Assembly: GCA_030680415.1 (NCBI GenBank) | Contig: JAUXVE010000165.1 | Span: 1 to 39,609 of the forward strand | From: Rubrivivax sp. | GTDB taxonomy: Bacteria > Pseudomonadota > Gammaproteobacteria > Burkholderiales > Burkholderiaceae_C | Direction of reading: 5' to 3' | Length of the DNA stretch: 39,609 nt | Part shown: piece by piece, positions 8,475 to 16,596 of the stretch | How positions within the stretch are numbered: the first letter of the stretch is position 1 | Layout of the letters: each line of letters opens with the position of its first letter | Notes under the pieces: generated by a model | The model's database searches: none | What the model saw: the letters and a program-made list of their open reading frames with translations, nothing else | Told to the model about the DNA's origin: nothing | Translations under genes and position numbers: made by a program

Positions 8475-9929
8475 CTACAGGGGCGCGCCGTTGTAGGACC
8501 CCGACTTGAGTTGCTGTGTGAGGGTGGTGACGCCGTTCTCCGTGGCCACGATCTTGGCCGCAATGCCCTTGCCCACGATGTGCCAGGCGGTCGTGTAGCT
8601 GTTGGCGTTTTCGCCGTTGGTGCGGTATTGGCAGGTCTCGAATTTCCCGGCCGGGACCGTCACCTCTACCTTCTCTTCGAAGGTGAAGGTGTCGGTGACG
8701 GTCGAGCCTATGGGTGACCCCGGCGGAACGATGGTGGTCGTGGTGGAGGTGCTGACGATGGTGCCTGTCTCGCCCAGCGCGATGTGGAATTCGAGGTTCT
8801 CGCGCGGCGGGGTGTAGACGGTCTTGCTGCTCAGCATCGGAATTGAGATGCCGTCGACGCTCATCGTCGTCTCGACCAACGCACCCAGCGTCTTCGTCAC
8901 CCCGTTGCTGCCCAACTGCTCGAAGCTCTCCACCTTGGTGGATGTGGCGACAGCCTCGCCATCGAAAATGTTCGTCCCGCTGGTCACCGAGGTGATCTTG
9001 ATGGCGTTCTCGAGACCATTCTGGCCTTCGAACTGGGACGGCCCGTCGATGACCGTCTCGATCGTCTGCTCACCGGTCAGCTCACCGGTCAGCGCCCCGC
9101 TGTAGACGTAGACCAGTCGGGACGTGAACCCCGTCGGCAGCGTTGCCACGTCAGGGTCCGTGCACTCGTTCAGCGTCCCGGTGGGCGTCTGGCCGCCACA
9201 GCTGCCCGGGTAGACATTGCACGCATCGGCGTGCACGAGAGCGGCGAAATCCGACCACTTCCCGAACGACACGAGGACGTCGTCCGTGAACGGGCCGAAA
9301 CCATAGACCGTCGGGTCCGCGCTGCCCCTGGTCATTCTCAGGGCGTTGCCATTGGTGTAGGCGCGCTCGACGTAGTCGACGCCGTCACGCACCACGTCGG
9401 CGTTCGGCGGGCCTTTGGGGAACAGCGCTGGATAGGTGTACTCGGCCCAGTCGAAGAGCTGGTTGGCGCGGTCTGCGTCACAGCTGCCCGGGTGGACGCT
9501 GCACGCATCGGCACGTATCTGGGCGGCGAATTCCGACAGGTTCCCCAGCAGCTTGAGATCCCCGTTGGTGAACGGCCCGAGCCCGTAGATGTCGTTGCCC
9601 GGGGTCACGCCCAGGTAGTTGCCGTTCGCATAGCTGCGCACGGTGTACAGCACGCCCTCGTGAGGCGCCGTGAAGTTCTGCGGACCTTTGGGGAACAGCT
9701 CGGGGTAGGTGTATTCGGCCCAGTCGAACGCTGCCGCGGCGTCCACCGTGATCTCGGTGGCCGCCAGTGCCCGCTTGCGAGCATCGGCGGCGCTCGGCTG
9801 AGCCGCGGCGATCTGGGCGACGAAGCCCTGGGCCCGGGACGTATCGACGTCGGCGCCGCCGCCGCAGGCCGCCATCAGCAAGACGGCGGTCGACATCGAC
9901 AAGAACGATCGGATGAGAGATGTCTTCAT
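8475..9929 (-). CDS. Lipoprotein with two tandem FDWAEYTYP repeats
   Basis: This 484-residue protein starts with a lipoprotein signal ([13 protein letters not shown]; predicted lipidated Cys22). Two copies of a domain of about 85 residues follow, at about 67-150 and 158-244. Each opens [15 protein letters not shown] and ends DAC-x-V-(H/Y)-PGSC. The rest (about 255-484) is Thr/Ser-rich and beta-rich, with a short Cys-containing [16 protein letters not shown] segment. Such FDWAE(Y/R)TYP modules are familiar from exported proteins of Burkholderiales, but their function is not known to me. It is probably anchored in the outer membrane. It is transcribed divergently from gmk across a 126-bp gap. 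Confidence 0.85.
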   Translation of the reverse strand: MKTSLIRSFLSMSTAVLLMAACGGGADVDTSRAQGFVAQIAAAQPSAADARKRALAATEITVDAAAAFDWAEYTYPELFPKGPQNFTAPHEGVLYTVRSYANGNYLGVTPGNDIYGLGPFTNGDLKLLGNLSEFAAQIRADACSVHPGSCDADRANQLFDWAEYTYPALFPKGPPNADVVRDGVDYVERAYTNGNALRMTRGSADPTVYGFGPFTDDVLVSFGKWSDFAALVHADACNVYPGSCGGQTPTGTLNECTDPDVATLPTGFTSRLVYVYSGALTGELTGEQTIETVIDGPSQFEGQNGLENAIKITSVTSGTNIFDGEAVATSTKVESFEQLGSNGVTKTLGALVETTMSVDGISIPMLSSKTVYTPPRENLEFHIALGETGTIVSTSTTTTIVPPGSPIGSTVTDTFTFEEKVEVTVPAGKFETCQYRTNGENANSYTTAWHIVGKGIAAKIVATENGVTTLTQQLKSGSYNGAPL

Positions 9930-10055
9930 GGTGTGGAGCGCAGCGCGCGAGGTTGTGATGACCAGCGGACGGGATCTCTCCCCGCCCTGCCTGAAATGGT
10001 ATCCCTGTTTGCCTGCATATACACGCCTGGCCCGTTCTTGAGGGAAAATCCGCCG

Positions 10056-10676
10056 ATGGAAACCCCCGGCAATCTGTTTTGCGTCGCTGCGCCCAGCGGT
10101 GCCGGCAAGTCCAGCCTCGTGAAGGCGCTGCTCGAGCTCGACTCGCACCTGGCGGTGTCGGTGTCGCACACCACGCGCCAGCCGCGCGGGCAGGAGCAGC
10201 AGGGCCGCGAGTACTGGTTCGTCGCCGAGCCGGCCTTCCGCGAGATGATCGAACGCAGCGAGTTCTTCGAATGGGCCGAGGTGCACGGCAAGCTCTACGG
10301 CACCTCGCGCAAGGCCATCGAACAGCGCCTGATGGGCGGCGAGGACGTGGTGCTGGAGATCGACTGGCAAGGCGCACTGCAGATCAAGCAGCTGTTCCCG
10401 CACGCGGTGCTGATCTTCGTCCTGCCACCGAGCTGGGACGAACTGGCGCAGCGGCTGCACCGCCGCGGCGAAGACCGGCCCGAAACCATCGCACGGCGGC
10501 TGGACAGTGCGCGCGACGAGGTGGTGCAGGCCCGGCACTTCGACTTCGTTATAATCAACGGCTTGTTCGAAACAGCGCTGTTCGACCTGAAGACGGTCGT
10601 GCACTCGCAGCGCCTGAAGTACGCCGCCCAGATGCGCAACCGCTCGCAGGTTTTTGCCGTGCTAGGCCTGATCTGA
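10056..10676 (+). CDS. gmk: Guanylate kinase
   Basis: Guanylate kinase converts GMP to GDP with ATP, supplying GTP and (p)ppGpp precursors. The product has 206 residues, the normal length. The P-loop APSGAGKSS lies at residues 12-20. The GMP-binding region includes [22 protein letters not shown], and the lid region [13 protein letters not shown] follows. A ribosome binding site (GAGGGAAAA) precedes the ATG. The order gmk-rpoZ-spoT is conserved in many proteobacteria and links guanine nucleotide supply with stringent-response genes. Confidence 0.97.
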   Translation: METPGNLFCVAAPSGAGKSSLVKALLELDSHLAVSVSHTTRQPRGQEQQGREYWFVAEPAFREMIERSEFFEWAEVHGKLYGTSRKAIEQRLMGGEDVVLEIDWQGALQIKQLFPHAVLIFVLPPSWDELAQRLHRRGEDRPETIARRLDSARDEVVQARHFDFVIINGLFETALFDLKTVVHSQRLKYAAQMRNRSQVFAVLGLI

Positions 10677-10721
10677 ACGGCACCGAACGGCTTCACCCCG
10701 CAACACTTTCCGAAGGCATCC

Positions 10722-10925
10722 ATGGCCCGCATCACCGTCGAAGACTGCCTCGTCAAGATCCCCAACCGCTTCCAGCTCGTGCTGGCCGCCACCTACCGCG
10801 CGCGCATGCTCAGCCAGGGCCATGCGCCCAAGATCGAGACCAAGAACAAGCCCGGCGTGACCGCGCTGCGCGAGATCGCCGCCGGCGAGGTCGGCATCGA
10901 GATGCTGCGCAAGGTGCCGACCTGA
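10722..10925 (+). CDS. rpoZ: RNA polymerase omega subunit
   Basis: Omega is a small subunit that helps fold and assemble beta-prime and forms part of one ppGpp site on RNA polymerase. The product has 67 residues, as in other betaproteobacteria. It begins [20 protein letters not shown] and includes the conserved [10 protein letters not shown] segment. It starts 45 bp after gmk with a GAAGG ribosome binding site and is followed by spoT. Confidence 0.97.
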   Translation: MARITVEDCLVKIPNRFQLVLAATYRARMLSQGHAPKIETKNKPGVTALREIAAGEVGIEMLRKVPT

Positions 10926-10954
10926 TCGCCTAGCCTTCCCTCGCTTGCCTGGCC

Positions 10955-10988
10955 GCGGGCGCCGGTGTCGCATCGACACGGCGCCCGC
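10955..10988 (+). terminator. Stem-loop between rpoZ and spoT
   Basis: A nearly perfect GC-rich stem (10955-10970 with 10974-10988, loop CAT, one bulged C) starts 30 nt after the rpoZ stop. Only a weak T stretch (CATTTG) follows. It may reduce read-through into spoT or act as an attenuator. The structure is seen; the function is inferred. Confidence 0.45.
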
Positions 10989-11042
10989 TGCCATTTGCAG
11001 CAGGCCGCTGCGGTGCGCGGCAAGACGCGCTAAATTCCAGCC

Positions 11043-13358
11043 ATGAGCCTGCGTTCCCTGGCCGCTGAACTGTTGCCCGCTGCGCTGCACGGGCGGCAGC
11101 GCGCGCCGCTCGTCCAGCACGAGCCGCAGGCGAGCGCAGAGGTGCAGTCCTTCGCTGCCCTGTCCGAGCGGCTGGGCTACTTGTCCAAGGCCGACCTCAA
11201 GCTGGTACGTGAGGCCTACAAGTTCGCCGACCAGGCCCACCTGGGGCAGTTCCGCGCCAACGGCCAGCCCTACATCACGCATCCGATCGCGGTGGCCGGC
11301 CTGTGCGCCGACTGGAAGCTCGACGCCCAGGCCATCATGGCCTCGCTGATGCACGACACGATCGAGGACTGCGGCATTGCCAAGCCCGAGTTGATCGAGA
11401 AGTTCGGCGCCGCCACCGCCGACCTGGTGGACGGCCTGACCAAGCTCGACAAGCTGCACTTCAATACGCGCGAGGAGAGCCAGGCCGAGAGCTTCCGCAA
11501 GATGCTGCTGGCGATGGCTCGCGACGTGCGCGTGATCCTCATCAAGCTGGCCGACCGGCTGCACAACATGCGCACGATGCAGGCCATGGCGGCCGAGCGG
11601 CGCGAGCGCATCGCACGCGAGACGATCGATATCTACGCCCCCATCGCGCACCGGCTGGGCCTGAACCAGACCTACCGCGAGCTGCAGGAGCTCTGCTTCG
11701 AGCTGCTCTACCCGTGGCGCCACGCCGCCCTGGCCAAGGCCGTGAAACGCGCGCGCGGCCACCGGCGCGACATCGTCGAGCGCGTGCAGAAGGACGTCGA
11801 GAAGGCCTTCGCGCAGCAAAACGTCAAGGTCCAGGTCTCGGGACGCGAGAAGACCATCTATTCGATCTACCGCAAGATGCGCGAGAAGCATTCCGGCTTC
11901 GCGCAGGTCAGCGACATCTTCGGTTTTCGCATCGTCGTGCCCACGCTCACCGAGTGCTACATCGCGCTGGGCGTGCTGCACCAGCTCTACAAGCCGGTGC
12001 CGGGCCGCTTCAAGGACTACATCGCGATCCCCAAGGCCAACGGCTACCAGTCGCTGCATACCACCCTGGTCAGCCCGCTGGGCACGGCGGTGGAATTCCA
12101 GGTCCGCACCGAGGCCATGCACGCAGTGGCCGAGAAGGGCATCGCGGCGCACTGGTTCTACAAGACCGGCAGCAAGGGCGACGCCAAGAGCGGCGCGGCA
12201 GCCGACGCGCAGCGCTTCTCGACGCTGTGGCTGCAGAGCCTGCTCGACATCCAGGTCGAGACCAACGACTCGGCCGAATTCCTGGAGCACATCAAGGTCG
12301 ACCTGTACCCCGATGCGGTCTACGTCTTCACACCGCGCAGCAAGATCCTGGCGCTGCCGCGTGGCGCCACCACGGTGGACTTTGCCTACGCGATCCACTC
12401 CGATGTCGGCCAGCACATGGTGGCGGCCAAGGTCAACGGCGAGCCGGTGGCGCTGCGCACCGAGCTCAAGAGCGGCGACGTGGTCGAGGTCATCACCGCC
12501 CCCGGCGCGCGCCCCAACCCGGCCTGGCTGGGCATGGTGCGCACCGGCCGCGCGCGCTCCAAGATCCGCAACTACCTCAAGAACATGGAGACCGAGGAGT
12601 CGCGCAGCCTGGGCGAAAAGATGCTGGCCCAGGCCTTGCGTGCCGAGGGCCTGCAGATGCCTTCCGGCGACCCCAACGACGCCGTGGCGCTGGCGTTGTG
12701 GCAACAGCTCACGCGCTGGAGCGGCAACCGCAACCGTGGCGAACTCCTGGTGGACATCGGCCTGGGCCGCAAGATCGCCATCATCTTTGCCAAGCGCCTG
12801 GCAAAGATGCTGGCCGAGCGCGGCATCAAGCCCGACGCCGTGACGCTGACCCTGGGCCGCTACGTGCAGGACGACAGCACACCGACGCAGGGCGTGGTCT
12901 TCGTCGACGGCAGCGAGGGCGCTTCGATCCAGTTCGCCCCCTGTTGCCGGCCGATCCCCGGTGACGCCATCGTCGGTTACCTCGGCCGCGGCGAAGGCCT
13001 GGTCGTGCACACGGCCGAATGCCCCACCGGCAAGCGCCTGTTCGAACGCGACAGCGAGCGCTGGATACAGGTCGAATGGGCCGACGAGCTGACGCGCAGC
13101 TTCGAGACCAGCGTCTTCGTGCTGGTGAAGAACGGCAAGGGCGTGCTGGCGCAGGTGGCCTCGGGCGTGAGCACGGCCGAGGCCGACATCATCCATCTCG
13201 GCATGGACCCGCAGCAGGCCGAAGAAACGACCGAGCTGCGCCTGCTGATCAGCGTGCGCGACCGCCTGCACCTGGCCGAGGTGCTGCGCACGCTGCGCCG
13301 CCAGCCCGTGGTGCTACGCATATCGCGCTATCGCTTCGGCTCGTCCGGCGCGGGGTAG
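11043..13358 (+). CDS. spoT: Bifunctional (p)ppGpp synthetase/hydrolase
   Basis: This RelA/SpoT-family enzyme makes and degrades (p)ppGpp. It has 771 residues. The hydrolase HD domain keeps its metal and catalytic motif (His80 in ITHP, HDTIEDC at 104-110), so hydrolysis should be active. The synthetase domain carries DIFGFRIVV and the substrate-binding stretch RFKDYIAIPKANGYQSLH. A TGS domain (VFTPRSKILALPRGATTVDFAYAIH) and a C-terminal ACT domain (ETSVFVLVKNGKGVLAQV) complete the long form. Both halves look intact, so SpoT fits better than RelA. Its last 31 bp overlap the 3' end of greB on the other strand. Confidence 0.95.
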   Translation: MSLRSLAAELLPAALHGRQRAPLVQHEPQASAEVQSFAALSERLGYLSKADLKLVREAYKFADQAHLGQFRANGQPYITHPIAVAGLCADWKLDAQAIMASLMHDTIEDCGIAKPELIEKFGAATADLVDGLTKLDKLHFNTREESQAESFRKMLLAMARDVRVILIKLADRLHNMRTMQAMAAERRERIARETIDIYAPIAHRLGLNQTYRELQELCFELLYPWRHAALAKAVKRARGHRRDIVERVQKDVEKAFAQQNVKVQVSGREKTIYSIYRKMREKHSGFAQVSDIFGFRIVVPTLTECYIALGVLHQLYKPVPGRFKDYIAIPKANGYQSLHTTLVSPLGTAVEFQVRTEAMHAVAEKGIAAHWFYKTGSKGDAKSGAAADAQRFSTLWLQSLLDIQVETNDSAEFLEHIKVDLYPDAVYVFTPRSKILALPRGATTVDFAYAIHSDVGQHMVAAKVNGEPVALRTELKSGDVVEVITAPGARPNPAWLGMVRTGRARSKIRNYLKNMETEESRSLGEKMLAQALRAEGLQMPSGDPNDAVALALWQQLTRWSGNRNRGELLVDIGLGRKIAIIFAKRLAKMLAERGIKPDAVTLTLGRYVQDDSTPTQGVVFVDGSEGASIQFAPCCRPIPGDAIVGYLGRGEGLVVHTAECPTGKRLFERDSERWIQVEWADELTRSFETSVFVLVKNGKGVLAQVASGVSTAEADIIHLGMDPQQAEETTELRLLISVRDRLHLAEVLRTLRRQPVVLRISRYRFGSSGAG

Positions 13359-13900
13359 CGCACCTCGACGATGTCGATCTTCTCAATGCCGCCCGGCGAC
13401 ACCAGTGGCACCTCGTCGCCCTCGCGCGCCTTGAGCAGGGCGCGGGCGATCGGCGAGATCCAGCTCACTTCGCCGTGCAGGCTGTCGGCTTCGTCGATGC
13501 CCTTGATGGTGACCGTGCGCTGCTGGCCGGCGGCGTTGGCGTAGGTCACGGTGGCGCCGAAGAAGATCTGGTCCTTGCCGTGATGTGCCGACGGGTCGGC
13601 CACTTCGGCGATGTCCAGCCGCTTGGTCAGGAAGCGGATGCGGCGGTCGATCTCGCGCAGCCGCTTCTTGCCGTACAGGTAGTCGCCGTTCTCCGAGCGG
13701 TCGCCGTTCTTGGCCGCCCATGACACGACCTCGACGACCTTCGGACGCTCGGCGTCGAGCAGCGTCATCAACTCCTCGCGCAGCCGGCGCCAGCCTTGCG
13801 GCGTGAGGTAGTTGCGCGTGCCGGGCGGCAGCGGTGGCAGGCCGGGCGCCTGGTCATCGTCGTCGGCGTTCTCGGCCTCCTTGACGAAGGCCTTGTTCAT
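13328..13900 (-). CDS. greB: Transcription elongation factor GreB
   Basis: GreB enters the secondary channel of RNA polymerase and triggers cleavage of backtracked RNA. The protein has 190 residues. After an acidic N-terminal extension (MNKAFVKEAENADDDD) comes the coiled-coil domain (YLTPQGWRRLREEL), with the tip region SENGDYLYGKKRLREIDRRIRFL typical of GreB. The C-terminal FKBP-like domain follows (ISPIARALLKAREGDEV). The start is the ATG at 13900. It lies 13 bp downstream of ppkA on the same strand, so T6SS transcripts could run into it, although it belongs with spoT in gene neighbourhoods of this group. Confidence 0.94.
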   Translation of the reverse strand: MNKAFVKEAENADDDDQAPGLPPLPPGTRNYLTPQGWRRLREELMTLLDAERPKVVEVVSWAAKNGDRSENGDYLYGKKRLREIDRRIRFLTKRLDIAEVADPSAHHGKDQIFFGATVTYANAAGQQRTVTIKGIDEADSLHGEVSWISPIARALLKAREGDEVPLVSPGGIEKIDIVEVRYPAPDEPKR

Positions 13901-13913
13901 GCCGTCGGGCGCT

Positions 13914-15857
13914 TCAAGGCACGACCTCCACCCGCACATGCGCCGCGCCGTACTCGTCGGCGCAGGGCTCGGCGGTGGGGCATACCGGGCTGCCGGCCAT
14001 GGCCGGCCCGGGGCCGGCGTACTGGGCCGCCAGCGCCGCTGCCTCGGGGCCCGTGGGGAAGAGCAGCACCTGACCCTCACGCTGCGGCTTGAGCGTGCCA
14101 TGGTCGCGCTGGCGTGCCGAGACCATGACCAGCAGGTCGGTGGCGCCCGCGGGGCCGGTGGTTTCGAAGCTGTCCGGCGGCGGCGGCAACTTCAGGACCT
14201 GGCCTTGGCGCACACGCAAGGCGCCGGCCGAAACGGTGGGGTACAGCCGCACCAATGCCTTGTCGGCGCCGTAGACAAAGACGTAGACATAGCCTTCGCG
14301 CTCGGCCTGCACGGTGAAGCTGAGGGTGTCCTTGCCGATGCGGTAGCTCGGCTTGTTGGTCTGCACGCGGACGTCGAAGCCCGCAGTCTGAGCTTGCACG
14401 ACGCGAGCAAACTCCTGACCGGGGTCGAAGCTGGTGGGGGCAGGCGGCGGCGGCGCGGCCGGCACCGGTGCGGTGAGTGCCGCCGTGGCCGGCGCGGGCG
14501 CCGGACTCGCGACTTGCTCGGCCGGCGGCGGCGGCCCGGGCGCAGGAGCGAGCAGTGCATACCCGCCCACGCCCAGCACGACCAGCACCACGGCACCGAG
14601 GCCGATCATCAGACCCTTGCCCTTGCCGGGAGCAACCCGCGCCGCGGTGGGCGCCGCAGCCGCCGGTGCAGACACAGCCGCTGCACTGCGCGGTGCAGGC
14701 GTCGCGGCGAACCCCGAGCCGGGCGACACACCGCTCACCGCCACCGTGGGCTGTGGTGGCCGTGTGGGCATCTGGGTGCCGGGCGGCATGGGCCGCGTGG
14801 AGTCGGCAACGAAGCCCGACTCGCCCAGACCGAGGTCACTGCGAAACTCGCCGATGCTCTGCGTGCGCTCGTCGGGCCGCACGGCCAGCGCGCGGTCGAT
14901 GGCGGCCAGGAAACGCTCGCTGTAGCGCCCCGCCGCTGCCTGCACCAGGGGCACGTAGGTGTCGTTGAGCAGCCGCCCCACCGACGGCGGCGGCGTGCGG
15001 CCCATGATCGCGAAATAGACCACCGCGGCCAGCGCATAGACGTCGGTCCACGGGCCCTGCTTCATGCCGGGAATCTCGGCGTACTGCTCCACCGGCGCGT
15101 AGCCGGGCTTGAGGATCACCGTCAGCGCCTGCGTCATGTCGCCGATGACGCGGCGCGCGGCGCCGAAGTCCAGCAGCAGCCAGCGGTTGCTGACGGGCAT
15201 CAGCATCACGTTGTCGGGCGCGATGTCGCGGTGGTAGCACTGCTCGGCGTGGATCACCAGCAAGGCCTCGGTCAAGGGCCCCAGCACGGTGCGCAGCCAG
15301 TCTTCGTCGGGCGGGCTGCCCATCTGGCGCAGCACGTCCTTCAGCGTCGCGCCGTCCAGGAACGGCATCACCATGTACGCGGTGCCGTTGGCCTCCCAGA
15401 AGCGGTAGACCTTGACCAGCGACGGGTGGTCGAAGCTGGCCAGCAGGCGCGCCTCGTTGATGAAGCTCTTGAGGCCGGCCTCGAAGGTCTCGCGGTGGCG
15501 TTGGGACTTGACCTGCACCTGGCTGCCGCCGGCGCGTGCGGCCAACGAGGAGGGCATGTATTCCTTGAGCGCCACGCGGCGCTGCAGCGAATGGTCATGC
15601 GCCGAATAGACGAGACCGAAGCCTCCCTCGCCGACCAGTTCGGTGATCTCGAACTCGCCCAGCCGCGTGCCTGCCGGCAGGCCGCTGCCGAAGTCCTGGT
15701 GCGGCGGCGGCGCACCCGCGGACTGGGTCTTGTCCATCGCCGCGGCACCGGGGCCGCCGGACCATTCGGTGGCCTGAAAGCCCGTGGCCGGCGGCATAGC
15801 CGTCTGGCCGGAGGGCCTGATCACGGTGCGGTCGTCTTCGGGGTCTTCGGGGGTCAT
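13914..15857 (-). CDS. ppkA: T6SS Ser/Thr kinase PpkA with DUF4384 domain
   Basis: This membrane Ser/Thr kinase of 647 residues is the activating kinase of the T6SS threonine-phosphorylation pathway. The N-terminus has the motif DRTVIRPS with Thr11. The kinase domain (about 68-340) has the glycine loop VGEGGFGLVY, the invariant Lys98 (VALKEYMP), the catalytic HRDIAPDN (Asp211) and DFG (Asp230). An Ala/Pro-rich linker leads to one membrane helix (about 415-436). A periplasmic part then contains a DUF4384-like domain (about 495-600, YVYVFVYGADKALVRLYP). The kinase would face the cytosol and the DUF4384 part the periplasm, perhaps as a sensor. It follows tagF after 19 bp. Confidence 0.93.
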   Translation of the reverse strand: MTPEDPEDDRTVIRPSGQTAMPPATGFQATEWSGGPGAAAMDKTQSAGAPPPHQDFGSGLPAGTRLGEFEITELVGEGGFGLVYSAHDHSLQRRVALKEYMPSSLAARAGGSQVQVKSQRHRETFEAGLKSFINEARLLASFDHPSLVKVYRFWEANGTAYMVMPFLDGATLKDVLRQMGSPPDEDWLRTVLGPLTEALLVIHAEQCYHRDIAPDNVMLMPVSNRWLLLDFGAARRVIGDMTQALTVILKPGYAPVEQYAEIPGMKQGPWTDVYALAAVVYFAIMGRTPPPSVGRLLNDTYVPLVQAAAGRYSERFLAAIDRALAVRPDERTQSIGEFRSDLGLGESGFVADSTRPMPPGTQMPTRPPQPTVAVSGVSPGSGFAATPAPRSAAAVSAPAAAAPTAARVAPGKGKGLMIGLGAVVLVVLGVGGYALLAPAPGPPPPAEQVASPAPAPATAALTAPVPAAPPPPAPTSFDPGQEFARVVQAQTAGFDVRVQTNKPSYRIGKDTLSFTVQAEREGYVYVFVYGADKALVRLYPTVSAGALRVRQGQVLKLPPPPDSFETTGPAGATDLLVMVSARQRDHGTLKPQREGQVLLFPTGPEAAALAAQYAGPGPAMAGSPVCPTAEPCADEYGAAHVRVEVVP

Positions 15858-15876
15858 GGCCGGGGCGGCTCGGTGG

Positions 15877-16596
15877 TCAAGCCGGAATTGTCGCAGCCGG
15901 CCCCAGCAGCCGCCCCAGCGCCCGGGCCGCGGGCAGACCGCGCGATACCAGCAGCCGCGGCAGCCCTTCGTCGGGCTGCGCAAACCACCAGGCGCGGCCG
16001 TGCGCGCGTTCGGCCCAGGCGTGCTGGGCTTCGACGCCGATCACCGCTGCCGCGTCGAGCGCCGACCCCGGCGTGAGTTCCACCAGGTCGCCCACGGCAC
16101 CTGGCGCCGGCCCGGGCGGCCACTCGACGGCGGTCAGATCCGCATCCGCCATGCCTGCCAGTTCCTGCTCCAGCTGCTCTGCCGTCCAGTCCTCGTGCAG
16201 CGCATCGCGTGCCAGGTCGTCCAGCCGTGCCAGCCATTGCCACAGCCCCTGCATCTGCTGCGTCGAGGACGGACCTTCGCCCAGGGACTGCACCAGGGTG
16301 AGTGGAAAGTAGCGCCCCACGCGGTCCACCGACGGCATCAGCACACCGGCCCAGGCCTGCGCCCCGGCCGCCGCGGGAAGCACGCCGGGCATGAGCAGGA
16401 AGCGCCAGCTCGGCGAGCCGAGATAGGCCTCGAGCCAGGTCTCGGGGTGCGCCTCGCGCAGCGCCAGCAGGCCGGCAGCCAGCCAGCCGTCCCAGGCGTC
16501 GATGAACGGCGCCTCGAGCCGGCGTGATGCGAAGTCACCCAGTGTCGGCAGCTTGCCGTGCCAGCCGGGCGGGGCCAGGGCGGGCACGACGGTCAC
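15877..16596 (-). CDS. tagF: T6SS protein TagF (ImpM family)
   Basis: TagF is a cytosolic negative regulator of T6SS; in other bacteria it acts after translation and can bind the FHA protein. The product has 239 residues. It has the family opening GWHGKLPTLGDFASRRL and the core FIDAWDGWLAAGLLALRE, with RFLLMPGVLPAAAG and RVGRYFPLTLV further on. The start is GTG at 16596. This overlaps the tssM stop as GTGA, so the two are translationally coupled. ppkA follows directly, which fits joint control of the secretion apparatus. Confidence 0.93.
   Translation of the reverse strand: MTVVPALAPPGWHGKLPTLGDFASRRLEAPFIDAWDGWLAAGLLALREAHPETWLEAYLGSPSWRFLLMPGVLPAAAGAQAWAGVLMPSVDRVGRYFPLTLVQSLGEGPSSTQQMQGLWQWLARLDDLARDALHEDWTAEQLEQELAGMADADLTAVEWPPGPAPGAVGDLVELTPGSALDAAAVIGVEAQHAWAERAHGRAWWFAQPDEGLPRLLVSRGLPAARALGRLLGPAATIPA

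Noticed and set aside
10662..13271. An 869-codon minus-strand frame opposite spoT
   Set aside because: This is also an antisense shadow of a well-identified gene, with biased composition and no motif.
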